From positions 121,435,608 through 121,499,607 of the forward strand of contig JAHLJT010009436.1 of assembly GCA_031308135.1 (NCBI GenBank): a stretch of DNA of 64,000 nucleotides. The letters run 5' to 3'. Positions 12,181-23,616 of this stretch are shown one piece after another. Positions within the stretch are counted from its first letter, which is position 1; every line of letters starts with the position of its first letter. The notes under the pieces were generated by a model. That model saw only the letters and a program-made list of their open reading frames with translations. It ran no database searches and had not been told where the DNA came from. Source of the DNA: Acheta domesticus. Lineage: Eukaryota > Arthropoda > Insecta > Orthoptera > Gryllidae. A program made the translations under genes and the position numbers.

Positions 12181-12530
12181 AGAATAGAAGTGCCAATGAC
12201 CGAGATGGAGCTCAGCGTCAGTCCACAATCGTTCAGTAAACCGAAACCAAAACACCACATCGCTTAGAAAGAACTGAAGTCAAAACAAGTTGACGCAGCC
12301 AAGTTTTTCGAATCGGTGCAATGTTTAATAGTCCAATTTTTTTCAAAATTGTAATCGATTTTCTCCAAAACTGATATTCCCCAATCGATCTGACTGATTT
12401 CGTGGCCCCTTGAATTTGAAACTGATATTTTAATTTTGGGGGTAACTTTACATGATGCCCCTGGGACATTTTCAAAATTTTCAAAAAATGGTGCCAACAA
12501 TTTTGACTAAATTTTGTTGATGGATATTCT

Positions 12531-13255
12531 GAAGATCATTTAAGAGAATGGCGTAGGTCTCATATTGGTTGAAAACTCTAATTTTTCGAAAATTGAAAAA
12601 ATTCACAAGTTCTTCCTACAACAATTATGAAGGTACATTTTTTAAATGAAATGTGTTCATAAGAGCAGGTCTTCAAATAAGATTCTGTTCAATTTTTCAA
12701 AAACAAGTATTTTTTGCGAAAATTTGTGTCAAACATACAATTTTTTTATTTTCTTTAAACTATTTTTTTAAACCGCGCAACGTTTTTTTTATTAAATTGG
12801 GACCTTGAGATAGCATATAGAAAGCTTAAGAGAATGGTGCAGGTGGTTTCATGTTCGTTAAAATGCCTGATTTTGCAAAAATGTAAAAAAGTTAAAACAA
12901 TTTCGGCGTCTTTCTACAACTACAATCGTGAAGATACAATTGTTTTTCTTAATGAAATATGCTCATCAAAAACAGATCTTCAAATACGGTCATGTTGAAT
13001 GTTTTGAAAATATGAGTAGTTTTTGTACATTTCGTGACAAGTATAACAGCCCGCTCGGAATTGACAGCGCTTCCTTTTCGGTGTCTTCATTACAACTACA
13101 TAAGTGAAAATACAATTTTTCTCAATGAAGCGTAATTATCAAAACTACATCTTCAAATAAGGCCATGCTTAATTTTTTGAAAATACGAGTAGTTTTTCTA
13201 TAATAACGTGACAAACATAATACCCCGCTGCAAATTTACAGGGCTTCAGACAACT
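12531..13255. repeat. Degenerate tandem repeat of three units
   Basis: Three diverged copies share, in order, a CTACAAC-(T)-AT...GAAGATACA-type segment, an AATGAAAT.TG.TCAT segment, the marker CTTCAAATA (12671, 12978, 13151) followed by a GTTCAATTTTT-like segment, and a CGTGACAA-CATA segment (near 12730, 13030 and 13205). The marker spacings are 307 and 173 bp, so the first unit carries extra sequence. The first two units also share TTAAGAGAATGG (12540, 12828). Noncoding; family unknown. Confidence 0.6.
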
Positions 13256-13810
13256 GGATGCGTCGTAAATTAGAATTTGCAATCCTGTGTATTATTTCTT
13301 TGTTCGTTTCATACATTCGGCATTTTGTTATACATTTACACATTAATCATTTAGAAATTATTTATTTTCAAATATATGAAATAAAAATTACTAGCTCTTA
13401 GAGAATATCGACAATGCAGGGAATGCAACAATAGAATTCCGTTTCGCGCTCGCGAATTTCTGTGAATTACCTGTCATTGTTGTGACTTAATTGTGCCACT
13501 TGCACTGAGTAGAATATTTTTGCATGGTTTTAGAATAATTTTCTTTAAGTTCTATTTTCGTTGAACTCTGAATTTAAAAAAAATAAAAATTACACATAAT
13601 ATGAGAAAGTGTGGTTTGTTATAGCAGCACGTTTTATTGGCCAAGTTGGGTAACCGAAATCGCTAAGGGGGACGCACCCCAGCAGGCTCGGTTTAATGTG
13701 TCGCCGGTTTGCATTCCGCCTTCACATGGTTGTTTTTTGTGTGTTGTGGTATGACGGGGCTCTTCTCACTTCTATGAATCAATCACCTTCCAGCCCTCCC
13801 CCTTCCGTTA
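13256..13810. other. AT-rich spacer
   Basis: Nothing recognised. Confidence 0.4.
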
Positions 13811-13816
13811 TTGTCC

Positions 13817-14060
13817 GTCCCGGGTGGCGCAGCGATTTGTGACATTTGCGCCCTGTACATTATATCTGGGCTATACGTTCGAATTCCGCTTAAGGCTTGT
13901 GTAGGCACGTGTAACATTCCTAGTACATCATTCATCAGCCTTCAACCTCTAATCCTTAATTCGTCACCTTTCCCCGGTGCGTTGTGTTAGCGACCAGGTG
14001 TGCGGTTTACGGGAATACAGCATCAGGGACAACTAGCAGGTGGAGCCTGGCTCCCTTCTA
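13817..14060 (+). mobile_element. Probable decayed tRNA-SINE
   Basis: GGGTGGCGCAGCG near 13829 resembles an A box. CGTTCGAATTCC (13876-13887) resembles a B box about 45 bp downstream. The A-box part is similar to the head of the SINE at 16990. The right boundary is not visible, and no second copy of the body was found. Confidence 0.4.
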
Positions 14061-15125
14061 ATACAGTACGAAGCCCGATTCGGTCACGAGCTACACTTGT
14101 CCTACTGGATGTGCTAAGATCGAGATGGGCTCCCGACTCACATCAACGCGATGGATGTAGAGACTGGTAGCTGCCCTGGCGTAACAAGTTTAAGCCGGGG
14201 GAGGAGATGTTTTGTAGACATCAAAAAGTGCAAAGAACGTAAAACAAGAATACACACTTACTTTTCATTGTATCATAAAAGTGAACGTGATAATCAACAG
14301 AGAAACAAAACTCCCCGTACAAATCATTTTAAGTGAAAATTTCAGTAGTAAAAGCACAGATTTATAACTCAAACTAGGAACAGAGGAAGCGGTATATTTA
14401 ATCACACATTATCTAAAAAGTAGTAAAGGAAGGGCGATGGACTGTGAGACAACTGTGCGGTTTCTACAGGTGCTACTTCCCGACTCGCCGATCCGGTCGA
14501 GAAATTTTAACGCAGCCGCGCCGACATTCCATCCGCGTTGTCAAATTGACACTGAGTCATTTAACGTGCGCACTGCGAAGGAGGCGGTGAGTGCGGAGGC
14601 TAGAGAAGCCATTGAAGCGAAGCAGCTTATTAGAAGAGATTGCAATGTTGGGAAAGGGAGATAAGAGAAGCAGAGGCAGCGCCGCCAACAAGATGCTACG
14701 CGGACATCCAAGGCGGATGTGGCTGAATGCAAATGCTGACGAAGATAACATTTTTGAGAATGTATGAGAAATTTTCGTAGTGTATTGTAGAATTGCACTG
14801 AAGTTTCAAATAGAGGCAAATAAAAAAGTGTAAAGATGAAAACGAATTAGTTTCATTGAGAGGAAAATAAAGTTGGTTACTGGAAATAAATTAATATATT
14901 TCATCTACAGGAACACTAGATAGTGTATACATAGATTTCTTAAGACCTTTTGTATTTACATACATTATTACTTATGGCGAGAAAATTTCAAGTTACTAAT
15001 ACAAGAAATAGTCGCTGATAGAAATGGAGATCACTAGCTAATAAAATACCTTTAGCGTGGTTACATTTTATCTGAGTAAGATGAGCGCACCCGTAATGTT
15101 GTCTATTACACAAACGGAGATGGCA
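14061..15125. other. Spacer of mixed composition
   Basis: A small CpG-containing segment at 14480-14600 interrupts AT-rich DNA. No gene recognised. Confidence 0.35.
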
Positions 15126-15129
15126 TTCG

Positions 15130-15320
15130 GGAGGAAGGTGGAGGAAATGACGGGGCTTTTCCTGCAAGCTCCGGCTGCGGCAGAGATTCCAGCGCGACAC
15201 TTGCGAGTCCGGGGTCGCGGGAATGACGCGGCACTGCGACGGGCCGCGATGACCAGCAGAAGGAGCGGCACCGCCGCCGCCGCCGCCTCCGCCCGAGGCC
15301 TGCTGTTTGCGTGTTATGGC
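15130..15320. promoter_or_regulatory. Short GC-rich block 7
   Basis: CpG-rich, with a GCC run near 15270-15288. Open frames on both strands have no recognisable protein. Confidence 0.3.
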
Positions 15321-16240
15321 CTCATACCTGCCAACTTCCAGGTACGAAATACGAGACGGCTCTGAACGATCTCTCAATTTAAAATGCGGAAAATACGAAG
15401 ATATTTCCAGCGAACCGTTTTGCTTGCGGATGGCTCTAAACGACTCGCCGTCCTCTGTTTACGGCCTGTAAGGGGTGCGTGACTCTGTGTAGTTACCGAG
15501 GCTACCTGCTTGATGTAACCTCCGAATTTGGCTCTGGTATGCTCAGAAACTTGACTAGTGATCATTTCGCGTTTCGTCTGTTATCTAAAGAGCTCTTTTA
15601 TTGCAATATAACGACAGGAGAACCTCGAGAAACGGGAAAGACTGTCGAGAGGGCATGTAATATGAAAAACATAAAAAGAGAAATTGTGTTTTTTTGCGAA
15701 AAGCACCGTATCCGTGTTATTTTAGAGCCTCCGAGTCTTGCGGATTTTGGTATTTCACAAACGATATCAGGAAATGGCACTGCCAGGAAATTTCATTAAA
15801 CGTTATTTAGGGGAGATTGTACGATAATCTGAACATTTCAATTCATTTTAAATGCAAATCAATTTTATTTTTTAAAATTTTTTCGAAATATAAAATTATT
15901 CAAAGAAGCATATTTAGTGTCGAATCCATTTCCTATATATGAATGACACATTTCATTTTTGTAAGAAAATCCAAAATCCGGAAAAGTGTTCAGCGATTCG
16001 TGATGGTCTTCTATACCAATGTACCAGTGAATACAGTTTTTGAGTAAATGTATACAAATCCCACGAAAAATTGTTTCGGATATCCGGGAGTCACTCTCTT
16101 CGTATTCACAGTTCATGCTTCACTAGCGAATATGTAGATTAGCGACGCATGAACGCAAACTGAAGCAATACTAATTAGTCGGTGCGTCATGCAGAGCACG
16201 TAAAGTTGAAACCCAAGACTACCGAAAACAGGGGTGAGCG
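15321..16240. other. Spacer, nothing recognised
   Basis: A 106-codon open frame on the plus strand (15479-15799) has unremarkable composition, no recognisable motif and no splice context that I can defend. Confidence 0.4.
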
Positions 16241-16289
16241 TCGTAAATGCCATTGAGCACAGCTGCGTGCAGTCGCGCTGCTAGGCGGA

Positions 16290-16485
16290 CCTCATTTAAA
16301 TCACGGGCCCTCCGCGCTGCGCCGTGCCGTGCCGCGCCGGCAGGGGCAGCTGTGTTCCCAGTAGCAGCGCGCGTATCGCGGGTCGCAGGTCGCGGGGCCG
16401 GAGGCATGTACCCCGGCGAGCAAGGAGCGGGGCAGCACGTCCTGCGCCGTGCCACGGGGCACAGCGACGACTGCGGCAATTGGCA
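16290..16485. promoter_or_regulatory. Short GC-rich block 8
   Basis: CpG-rich, with a GCCGT/GCCGC pentanucleotide run at 16316-16339 and an ATTTAAAT-type core near 16295. Confidence 0.32.
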
Positions 16486-16489
16486 TTGA

Positions 16490-16988
16490 TGGCATAATGC
16501 GAGCGTTGCACCAGAGAGCACAGAGGTTTAATAGGCACAAGGAAGAGAAGTTGTTGTAAGAAGGGTGCATTAAGTTGAGAATTCTGAAAGTATGTTTTTC
16601 AAAACATGTGTGCGCTGAATATTACTTAAATATTATGAGCACCAAAATAATTATTAAAATGAATGTTCTACAGAAATTACTTAATTTCTAAAATGACTAA
16701 TATATTTATTCGTGAAAGGGTTTTTCAAGTTTTCTCGACTCGTTATTCACAGACTTCTGTAATTGACCTGGCCTTTTACTAATGGACTCCCAAACTAGTC
16801 GTAATTAATCGAGGGAAAATGCAAATACATATTTCGCTGTTCTAGCAAAAGTAAGATTGTATAAAGTCTTGATGCAAAATGCACATTTACTTACAAGAGT
16901 GATAATTTTTTCTTTAACACTACTGCCATTGATATTTTAGAGACAAGAATACAAGTGTAGGGCTGGGAAATATATGTATCAATAAATG
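16490..16988. other. AT-rich spacer
   Basis: Nothing recognised. Confidence 0.4.
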
Positions 16989-16989
16989 T

Positions 16990-17225
16990 TTTGCCGGCCC
17001 CGTGGCGCAGACTGTGGCGGCAGCCGTCATCTGAGCCGAGGAGGCTGCAGGTTCGAGTCCTGTGTAGACACGGTTGTATTTGTGATTGCCCCTTCACCCC
17101 TCATCATCATCATCCCATGTCCTCATAATTCCCACTTTATGGCGTAACACCCTTGTCGTAACGAGAAATAGGTGAGAAGCTAATCCTAGAAGTTACACAC
17201 GTTAATCGTGTAACGTGCTCAGAAA
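16990..17225 (+). mobile_element. tRNA-derived SINE, family A, copy 1
   Basis: The tRNA-like head has an A-box-like CGTGGCGCAGACTGTGG (from 17001) and a B box GGTTCGAGTCC (17050-17060) that matches the RNA polymerase III consensus exactly. The body starts ACGGTTGTATTTGTG, then CCTTCACCCC and CATCATCATC, and matches the copy at 36951-37170. It ends in an AAT-rich tail (17226 onward), as SINEs often do. Intact pol III boxes mean this copy might still be transcribed (inference). Confidence 0.75.
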
Positions 17226-17302
17226 TGGTCGATACGCCAATAATAATATTATTATTAATAATAATAATAATAATAATAATGATGATGATGATGATGATGA
17301 TT
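17226..17302. repeat. (AAT)n-(ATG)n compound microsatellite
   Basis: AAT/ATT units run into seven GAT units, directly at the SINE 3' end. It probably arose from the SINE tail. Confidence 0.85.
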
Positions 17303-18020
17303 TTATAGAAGCCTTAAATTTTTAGGTTTGGAGAGTGACAAAATTAATTTAAAACAAGAAAGTAAGTAAATTCGAACACTTGAGACCGTCTCATGAAAAA
17401 TAGAAAATAGAAATCATTTGTCTTTTATGTATTAATTTCATTGATCTCTTTCACTCTTTTTAAGAACAATTCCAGCTTTGAAGAAGTAATTGTTGAATTC
17501 CAATCGGATGGCGATATAATCTTCATGGACCCATGGTTGCCCAGCAATGCACGTTCCTTTGCGACCTACTTTGTTGATGTGTATAACTTGTTTTTTCTAA
17601 CTGTATCGTAGACATGTATGATTCAATATACGAATATAATTTCTTCATTGGAACACTTATTTACTTCAACTTTGCTAACAGTAATTACAGGCGTTCGGGT
17701 GTAAAAATATTATCTGACATTTTAAGTGAAATCAACATGATTAGCTTTTATGATGAAGAGAGTTTCAAGAACAAACAAGAAATGACAAAGATACTTACCT
17801 CGTTTCTAATAGCAAACAATTGCATTTTCCAAAGCAATTGAAATGCCAGAAAACTGCCAATCCGTAGAATGCATGAAACCTTTTTTTCAAACATCCGAAC
17901 GTCTTATATAACAACCTTTCATTTTTAAATTGGGAAGAAGACACCTGCCAGACACAAATTAGATCCATTACAGAGAGCCAATAATCATCGCGCGTAACTC
18001 CAGTGTAAAATCGAATTCGA
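17303..18020. other. AT-rich spacer
   Basis: Short open frames only, with no motif recognised. Confidence 0.4.
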
Positions 18021-18059
18021 AATGCTGCCAGGCTCCACGGCGGTGTCATTCTTGAAGTG

Positions 18060-18525
18060 GGATTCACGCGTGGCGCCAGCGTTTCCCACAGACTCTGGCG
18101 CGGGCGGGGCGGAACGGAGTGGGGCGAGGTGGGGCGGGGCAGTGCAGGGAGGTGTGGCGAGGCGGGAAGGAGCGGGGCGGGGCAGGGGGCGAGACATGCC
18201 GGAGAGAGGCGGAACGGGGTGGTGCGAGGCGGGTGGTGGGAACGGGGCGGGGAGGGAGGAACGTAGCGGAGCGGGGCGGGGCGGAGCGGGGCGGGGCGGG
18301 GCGGGGCGGGGCGGGGCGGGGCGGGGCGGGGCGGAGCCCGGCGCGGCGGGGCGGGGGGTCGACGCCAGCAGCACAGCGCAGCGCGGTGCGGCGCCGGAAG
18401 CTATAAAGAAGGAAGCGCGTAAGCCGCGTGCCGAATCCGGGCGTATTTTTATCTCCCGCCCAGCTGGCGACGGCGGCGAAGGCGAACACGGGCGCTGCGG
18501 GGGAGGGGGACGGCTCAACAGAAGA
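18060..18525. promoter_or_regulatory. GC-rich block 9 with G-rich repeat
   Basis: A strongly G-rich plus strand, largely GGGGC-derived, is followed at 18402 by a TATAAAG sequence and GC-rich unique DNA to 18520. Long frames are open on both strands, but their products are Gly/Arg/Ala or Pro/Ala repeats. It could be a promoter-type CpG island, though no start site can be supported. Confidence 0.35.
18269..18336 (+). repeat. (GGGGC)n pentanucleotide array
   Basis: About 13 nearly perfect GGGGC units with GGAGC variants. Several G4 runs in a row make quadruplex formation likely (inference). Confidence 0.9.
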
Positions 18526-18834
18526 GAGCTAAAGCAGCCAGTGAGAAAGCGCATTGCATAGAAATGTCTTGCGTATGAAAGAGGGAGAGAGAGACAGAGC
18601 GATTACTTTTGAAAAGGCTATACCGGTGGAATGGTGAGTATTCTTCCAGAGCGCAGCAAGTCCCATTTATGCTATGTTCTCACGGGAACCAAATCTACAT
18701 CAAAATGTAATTTTTGTTTACAAAAAGACCTCTAACATAGATAAATATGTCTAATTTTCAATGCATGTCAAAGGAAAATTTGCATATGCACAATCGTATT
18801 GAAATTAGGAACATGTATATGGGCATTGTTAAAG

Positions 18835-19050
18835 GAAGACAAACTGAAGTGGCGAAAATTTTGTTTATGCGACCACTACTGGGATTGATAGTTGGCATAA
18901 GGAATGAATATCGATGTGTTGGAGTAAAGAACGTGCTACAGGAACTTCAAATATTCCAACGTAACAGGAAAGACCACGGAGAGAGGTGCCAGAAGAGAGC
19001 AAAGGAGAAGATCCAAAGTGAGTGGAATGCTATTTTAGAACGGGGATAAA
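18835..19050 (+). pseudogene. LINE reverse-transcriptase C-terminal tail relic
   Basis: One plus-strand frame reads (F)MRPLLG..., then GIRNE, then VKNVLQELQ and RKDHGER over about 45 residues. That resembles the C-terminal tail after the RT domain of many LINE endonuclease/reverse transcriptases (pattern: aromatic-R-...-G-...-R-I-R-N-...-I-...-W-...-H-...-R-M). The diagnostic tryptophan and the DRIRN aspartate are absent. The frame is open from 18747 to 19049 but lacks the rest of the protein. Moderately likely; chance resemblance cannot be excluded without a search. Confidence 0.45.
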
Positions 19051-19059
19051 AGTATTCAG

Positions 19060-19560
19060 TGTGACGTCGTGGGTTGGATAAATCATAGACAAAATGGCTA
19101 TGGTATATACATTGTTTATTTACATATATGTACCTGGTACATACATAGGTGCCGTACCACTTACTAAAGGAGCGTTTGCTCCCCGTTAGCATCCGCTGAC
19201 TATCAACGCATTGTCACATGCGCCTGGCATTCATACCAGCAAGCTTGCGGCCTCGCACGCACACTAGCGTCTCGTGACAAAAGTTGAGGAACAATGCTGA
19301 CCCTTTTCAGAGCCCACCCGTCTTTATAGCCTTGCTGTGTCCTCCCCCCCCCCCCGCGGGTTCGAGTGCTCGATCTGCGATGCATCTGGCGCAAGTCGGA
19401 CACCATCCCTCCAGATCTGCACCCTGGGGTTTGGTCCCCGCTTCTTCCGGTCCCTTTGTGATGCATTTAACACGTGTTCACTGCAAGTGTCCACGATACC
19501 CGTTGTACACCAGGTTGCCGCCGTGTTTCAGTATCGGACGCTACATCAGCTCTTAAACAG
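19060..19560. other. Unclassified middle-GC stretch with C12 run
   Basis: Composition is higher in GC than the flanks, with a run of 12 C at 19344-19355. No terminal repeat, box or known motif is seen. It may be part of the neighbouring LINE insertion. Confidence 0.25.
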
Positions 19561-19836
19561 GATGAAGAAGAATATGCAGTTACATTTGAATCGTTTTCAT
19601 TTAATTTCTAATATTTCTACCAAGATAAAACCCAGAATATAAACATTCCGAAGAATTGCTTTCTAGTAAGGTCGAATAAAGGGAAACAATGATTTTCGGG
19701 AAAATCAACAAAGTCAAGAAGACTAAATACTAGGAAATGGATAGTATTTGAAGAAAAGAAAGATACAGTGTTGACTTAATGAAATTAATTCATCACAGAG
19801 AAAGTTCATTTACAACTGCAAAAGGAAAATGAAGAT

Positions 19837-20380
19837 AGTAAGCTGAGAAACATCATAAGAAAATCAATCAGACGCCAAAGAACGTATGCATTCTTCAGAA
19901 TAAAATAAACAAAAAACAATGTTTATATAATAAATCATATCAAAATATAAAGTAAAAATATATATTTGTTCACGAAAAAAGCTTTTCCAGCACTCCAAAT
20001 TGACTTATTGCATTTTTATATTAAAATTTAAGATCAGTCTCTCCTAACGTCACTAAGAATAACGAGGTAAGTCAAATAGATCTGTAATGAGGATTGCGTT
20101 AGGAACGAAAAAAGTAAGCTGAGAAAGATTACAAAAAACTCAATCACGCGCAAAAGAACGCATGCATTTTTTCAAATAAAAAAAAAACAAACAATGTTTC
20201 TAGAATAAACCACAACAAAGTATAAAGAAGTATATTTGCTAAAAAAAAAAAGCATTTCCAGCACTAAAAATGATTTCTTGTATTTTTATTTTAAAATCCC
20301 ACAAGAACAGTATCCCCTAACAGTTCTATACTAAGAATAACAAGGTAAGTAAAACAGCCGAGTAATGAGGGTTGCGTTAG
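19837..20380. repeat. Diverged tandem duplication, about 276-bp unit
   Basis: Unit 1 is 19837-20102 and unit 2 is 20113-20380. Both start AGTAAGCTGAGAAA and share, in order, AAAGAACG.ATGCATT, AACAATGTTT, a TCCAGCAC segment, CTAAGAATAAC.AGGTAAGT and TAATGAGG.TTGCGTTAG. The order is fully preserved with scattered substitutions, so this is an old local duplication. It is noncoding. The second unit stops just before the GC-rich block at 20390. Confidence 0.8.
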
Positions 20381-20389
20381 AGGATTCAT

Positions 20390-20650
20390 TGCCTGGTAGC
20401 GGCCTTCCCTCCTGAGCAGCCAGCATCCGCGGAGAGTGAGCGCGCCGGATTCCCGAGGGGCGTCGCCGGGCGGCGGACAACAGAGGAGGGCGGCGGCGCT
20501 CGCCGCCCCGAGCGGCGCTGTCGCCGGCGCCTGGACACGGGCCGCGCATTTACGCCGCCGATGGCCGCAGCTGCCGGCGCCGCGCGCCCCGGCCCCCGCC
20601 CCCGCCGCCACACGCCACGAGGGGGAGGTGGCAGAGGTAATAGGTGACAA
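20390..20650. promoter_or_regulatory. GC-rich CpG block 10
   Basis: CpG-dense 260 bp with GCCGGCGCC-type sequence. Open in several frames for compositional reasons. Confidence 0.35.
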
Positions 20651-21177
20651 AGAAGCAACAAAGATGTCAGCGTACGATGTTAACAACCAAATTGAAGTAG
20701 GGAGGAGAAGAAATAAGAGCTACTGTTGCAAAGGAGACGGAGGTGGGGGTGGTGACGACGCGGAAAGAAGATTAGTTGGAGGTGATTTTGATGTATTTAG
20801 CAGAAATGTGAAGGAGTATTGTAGTTGTTTTTACAATAGAAGAGAAGGAAAACATGAAAATATAATTGCAGAGGAAACGAATATGATGTTAGGAATTATG
20901 CTAGCAGAGATGGCAAAATAGCATCGTCATTTATAGGGTTGGTAGGGATTACTAAATAATATTTCAAAGGAAAAGTCCACATATAATCTGGTTGTGACAC
21001 TGACAACTCTTTTCGATTTGGCAGATGGCAGAGGATCCGACAGAAAAAAGATGGCGAAGAGTGAAGACAGTAACCTCATAGAATCAGGCGAACAATACAT
21101 AGCGGAAATAGAGTAAATGGTGTAATGGTAAAGGTGCGGATAGGGACAGAGGTTTTAGGAGACATCGAAAGGACAGC
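20651..21177. other. Purine-biased spacer
   Basis: A plus-strand frame from the GC block stays open to 20921, but its downstream part shows no domain. Nothing recognised. Confidence 0.3.
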
Positions 21178-21860
21178 CGAAGAGGAGGGAGGGTAGACCT
21201 TAACTACATACATGCTGGGCCTAAATCAACCTTTGCCTTGGGGTGAATTCTAGCGGCCGGCAATCCTGATTCGAGCTTTTTTCGATCAATATAATGCGAA
21301 TAATGGAGCGAATAGCTCAACAAACGGGCCACGTATCGCACGTGATCTTTCCTTCCTCATTATTACCCCTCCTCTTCTCTAACTCATACACTTGCACTCA
21401 ACCCTCGATTGGAAAGGCGTCGTCAGACGCAGCTAGTGCCCAAAGCTTCCCTCGCCCTCTTCCCTCACTCTCCGTTTCTGAAAATCTGTGTCCCTTCGTT
21501 CTACAATGTATGGACAGCACCAAGAAGATGTCTGCTGTGACAGTCAAATTATTTAGATGTATCTATATAACCCTTTAAAATGTATTTTTTACTCCGTATC
21601 ATCAATGTTTAAACCATTAAATTTAGTGTTTCATTGTAAAAATGAGTTTTTCTTTATTTTTATCCAGAGTAGTCTGTCAGACCACGCCTTTGTAATAACG
21701 CTTCGTACAGGACGCTTTTGTAATCCAGGGTAAAAATCTCTAGAATAGCACACACGGCGAGAGATCAGTCGGGATATTAGATCTTGCTTCACCTTGGGGC
21801 GGTGACCCGCTGGGAGAGATACTAGAAGAGGAAAATTCCCACAAGCCAATGTAAAGGTCG
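21178..21860 (+). mobile_element. SINE-like element, family B, copy 2, interrupted
   Basis: 21205-21405 matches the middle of the copy at 3757-4232 (TCAACCTTTGCCTTGGGGTGAATTC-type region, CGGCAATCCTGATTCG, TTTTTTCGATCAATA, then the pyrimidine-rich CATACACTTGCACTC stretch). 21785-21860 matches its 3' part (TTGGGGCGGTGACCCGC, AAAATTCCCACAAGCC). Between them lie about 350 bp with no counterpart in copy 1, so something was inserted here or the two parts drifted beyond recognition. The tRNA head is not visible. Confidence 0.5.
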
Positions 21861-22029
21861 GCGCCGGATCTCACATTTGAGCCGGAAGGAATAGGAATCT
21901 CCAGGGATATGACTTGTACTACAAGTACTTAAGGGCACTAATGATCTAAGAAGTAAACGCGCACGTAATCAATAAGTACTCACCACAGGAGAAGTGAAAA
22001 GAAGCGTAGTACGCGTGAACATGACTATG

Positions 22030-22440
22030 TAGAAATGGCAGCGGCAGCGGATGGAGACTGCAGTGGGGTGCGGTCGACGTGGGAACGACAGCGGCGCCGG
22101 CGGCGGACCAGGTTCAGTGTTGGGCAGGGGTCGCCGGCGCCGCTCGCCAAGGCGGGGGCGTGCGAGGAACTGGCCGTAACTTGTGTGCGCATCCCTCTGA
22201 CCTCCAGTGCGCCGCGATTAGATACAAAGCGACGCGACGCGAATCAACGCAACGCGACGCGAATCAACGCGACTCGACACGATGTTATTCGACCCACGGT
22301 GATGCGACTCGACGCGACTCGACGCGACTCGACTCGACGCGACGCGACGCGACTCGACGCGACGCGACACGACGCGACGCGACGCGACTCGACTCGACGC
22401 GACTCGACGCGACCCGACCCGACTCGATCGCTCACCCCGG
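22030..22440. promoter_or_regulatory. GC-rich block 11
   Basis: Unique GC-rich DNA (22030-22220) leads into the pentamer array listed next. No gene. Confidence 0.3.
22227..22430 (+). repeat. GACGC/GACTC pentanucleotide array
   Basis: About 40 pentamers of the form GACNC, mostly GACGC and GACTC, with edge variants (AATCAACGC). Because 5 is not a multiple of 3 the array is open in several frames and translates to Arg/Asp/Ser/Thr repeats, which are not real proteins. Confidence 0.92.
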
Positions 22441-23385
22441 AGCAGCTATCCTGTTCGTCACTGCAGCAACAGCAGTTGCAGAAAATGTCGACAACCTGTT
22501 CCACTCGTCCTTCGTAATCTGCCAAGTAACAAGCAGCACATTTAATGCGCTGCTGCTAGAGAAACTCGCTACACAGCCTTTCAGCACTGTGCTGTATTTC
22601 TGTATTCTGGTTTTTACTTCTTGCATTCTCCTCGCGCCTCTTGCGAGGCGTAAGTTTGTTCCGTCAATTCAAAGACATACAATGTATATTTTAGTAACTT
22701 AAAACTTCCTTTTATGTAACCTAACATTAAATTTACGACCACCTCCCTATTTTATTCCACTTTCATGAGAGGATTCTTTTTCAAGTAAAATTTCAGAGAT
22801 CAATTATAGCTTTTTAATTTTTTTTATCGGAAGAATAATGCTTACTGATTTTTACGTACACTAGTGAAACGGTGACAATTTGCGAAACAATAACACGACA
22901 GTCTTTTTTTATAAAGGTTTAGATGTAAAAAATTGAAGCAATTTTTAAATAAAACATTGATACAGTTTTACGTTGAAATCTGTCGGTATGAGGAGAACAA
23001 TTCCAAATAAAATAAATCACTTGATTTGAATGTCTACCTTTACACTTTTGAAAGAATAACTGCAATAATAACGACTTAAAATTTCATGATAGTCTTTCTC
23101 CATAAAAGGTGGGAAGACAAATTTAATCTAATTTCAATAAAGGATAATTTTTATATTTAACGAGCAGGTATGTCGGCACTCAGGGAATGTATTTTTTTAA
23201 AAAAAATGTAATACTTTACATCATTAATTCTTCTCTACTAGTATGTCATTAGTATTGTGTCCAATGTGAAAACACGTATGTTTTACGATTAGAGGTGCGC
23301 AGAACTTTGTAAAGCAAATGTTACTCTAACCATCCTTCTCCCTCTTCCATGAAATCCATAAAGTGTCGCTCCCACTCCCACCATC
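22441..23385. other. AT-rich spacer
   Basis: Nothing recognised. Confidence 0.45.
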
Positions 23386-23389
23386 CAGC

Positions 23390-23583
23390 CACCCACCCTA
23401 CTCCCTGCCTCCCGCATCTCCACCTCCACCGCCAACACCGCCACCGCCGCCCCCGGCGTCTCCACCAACCGCCCCCGCCGCCCCGCCCTGCCACCGTGGC
23501 TCTCCTGCCGTTCGCAGCTCCCCGCCTCCTGGCCTCCCTTACTACCTCCCGCGCCGCCGGGGAGATGCTATCGGGCGCAAGGC

Positions 23584-23616
<33 letters not shown>

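Noticed and set aside
16990..17070. Functional tRNA gene
   Set aside because: A and B boxes are present, but acceptor and anticodon stems do not pair properly and a SINE body follows, with a second genomic copy.
17985..18561. Frames of 179-189 codons on both strands
   Set aside because: Gly/Arg-rich against Pro/Ala-rich complement of the GGGGC array.
22079..22702. 207-codon frame with Arg-Asp-Ser/Ala-Thr repeats
   Set aside because: Produced by the GACGC/GACTC array. Other phases and the minus strand are open too, and the remainder shows no domain.
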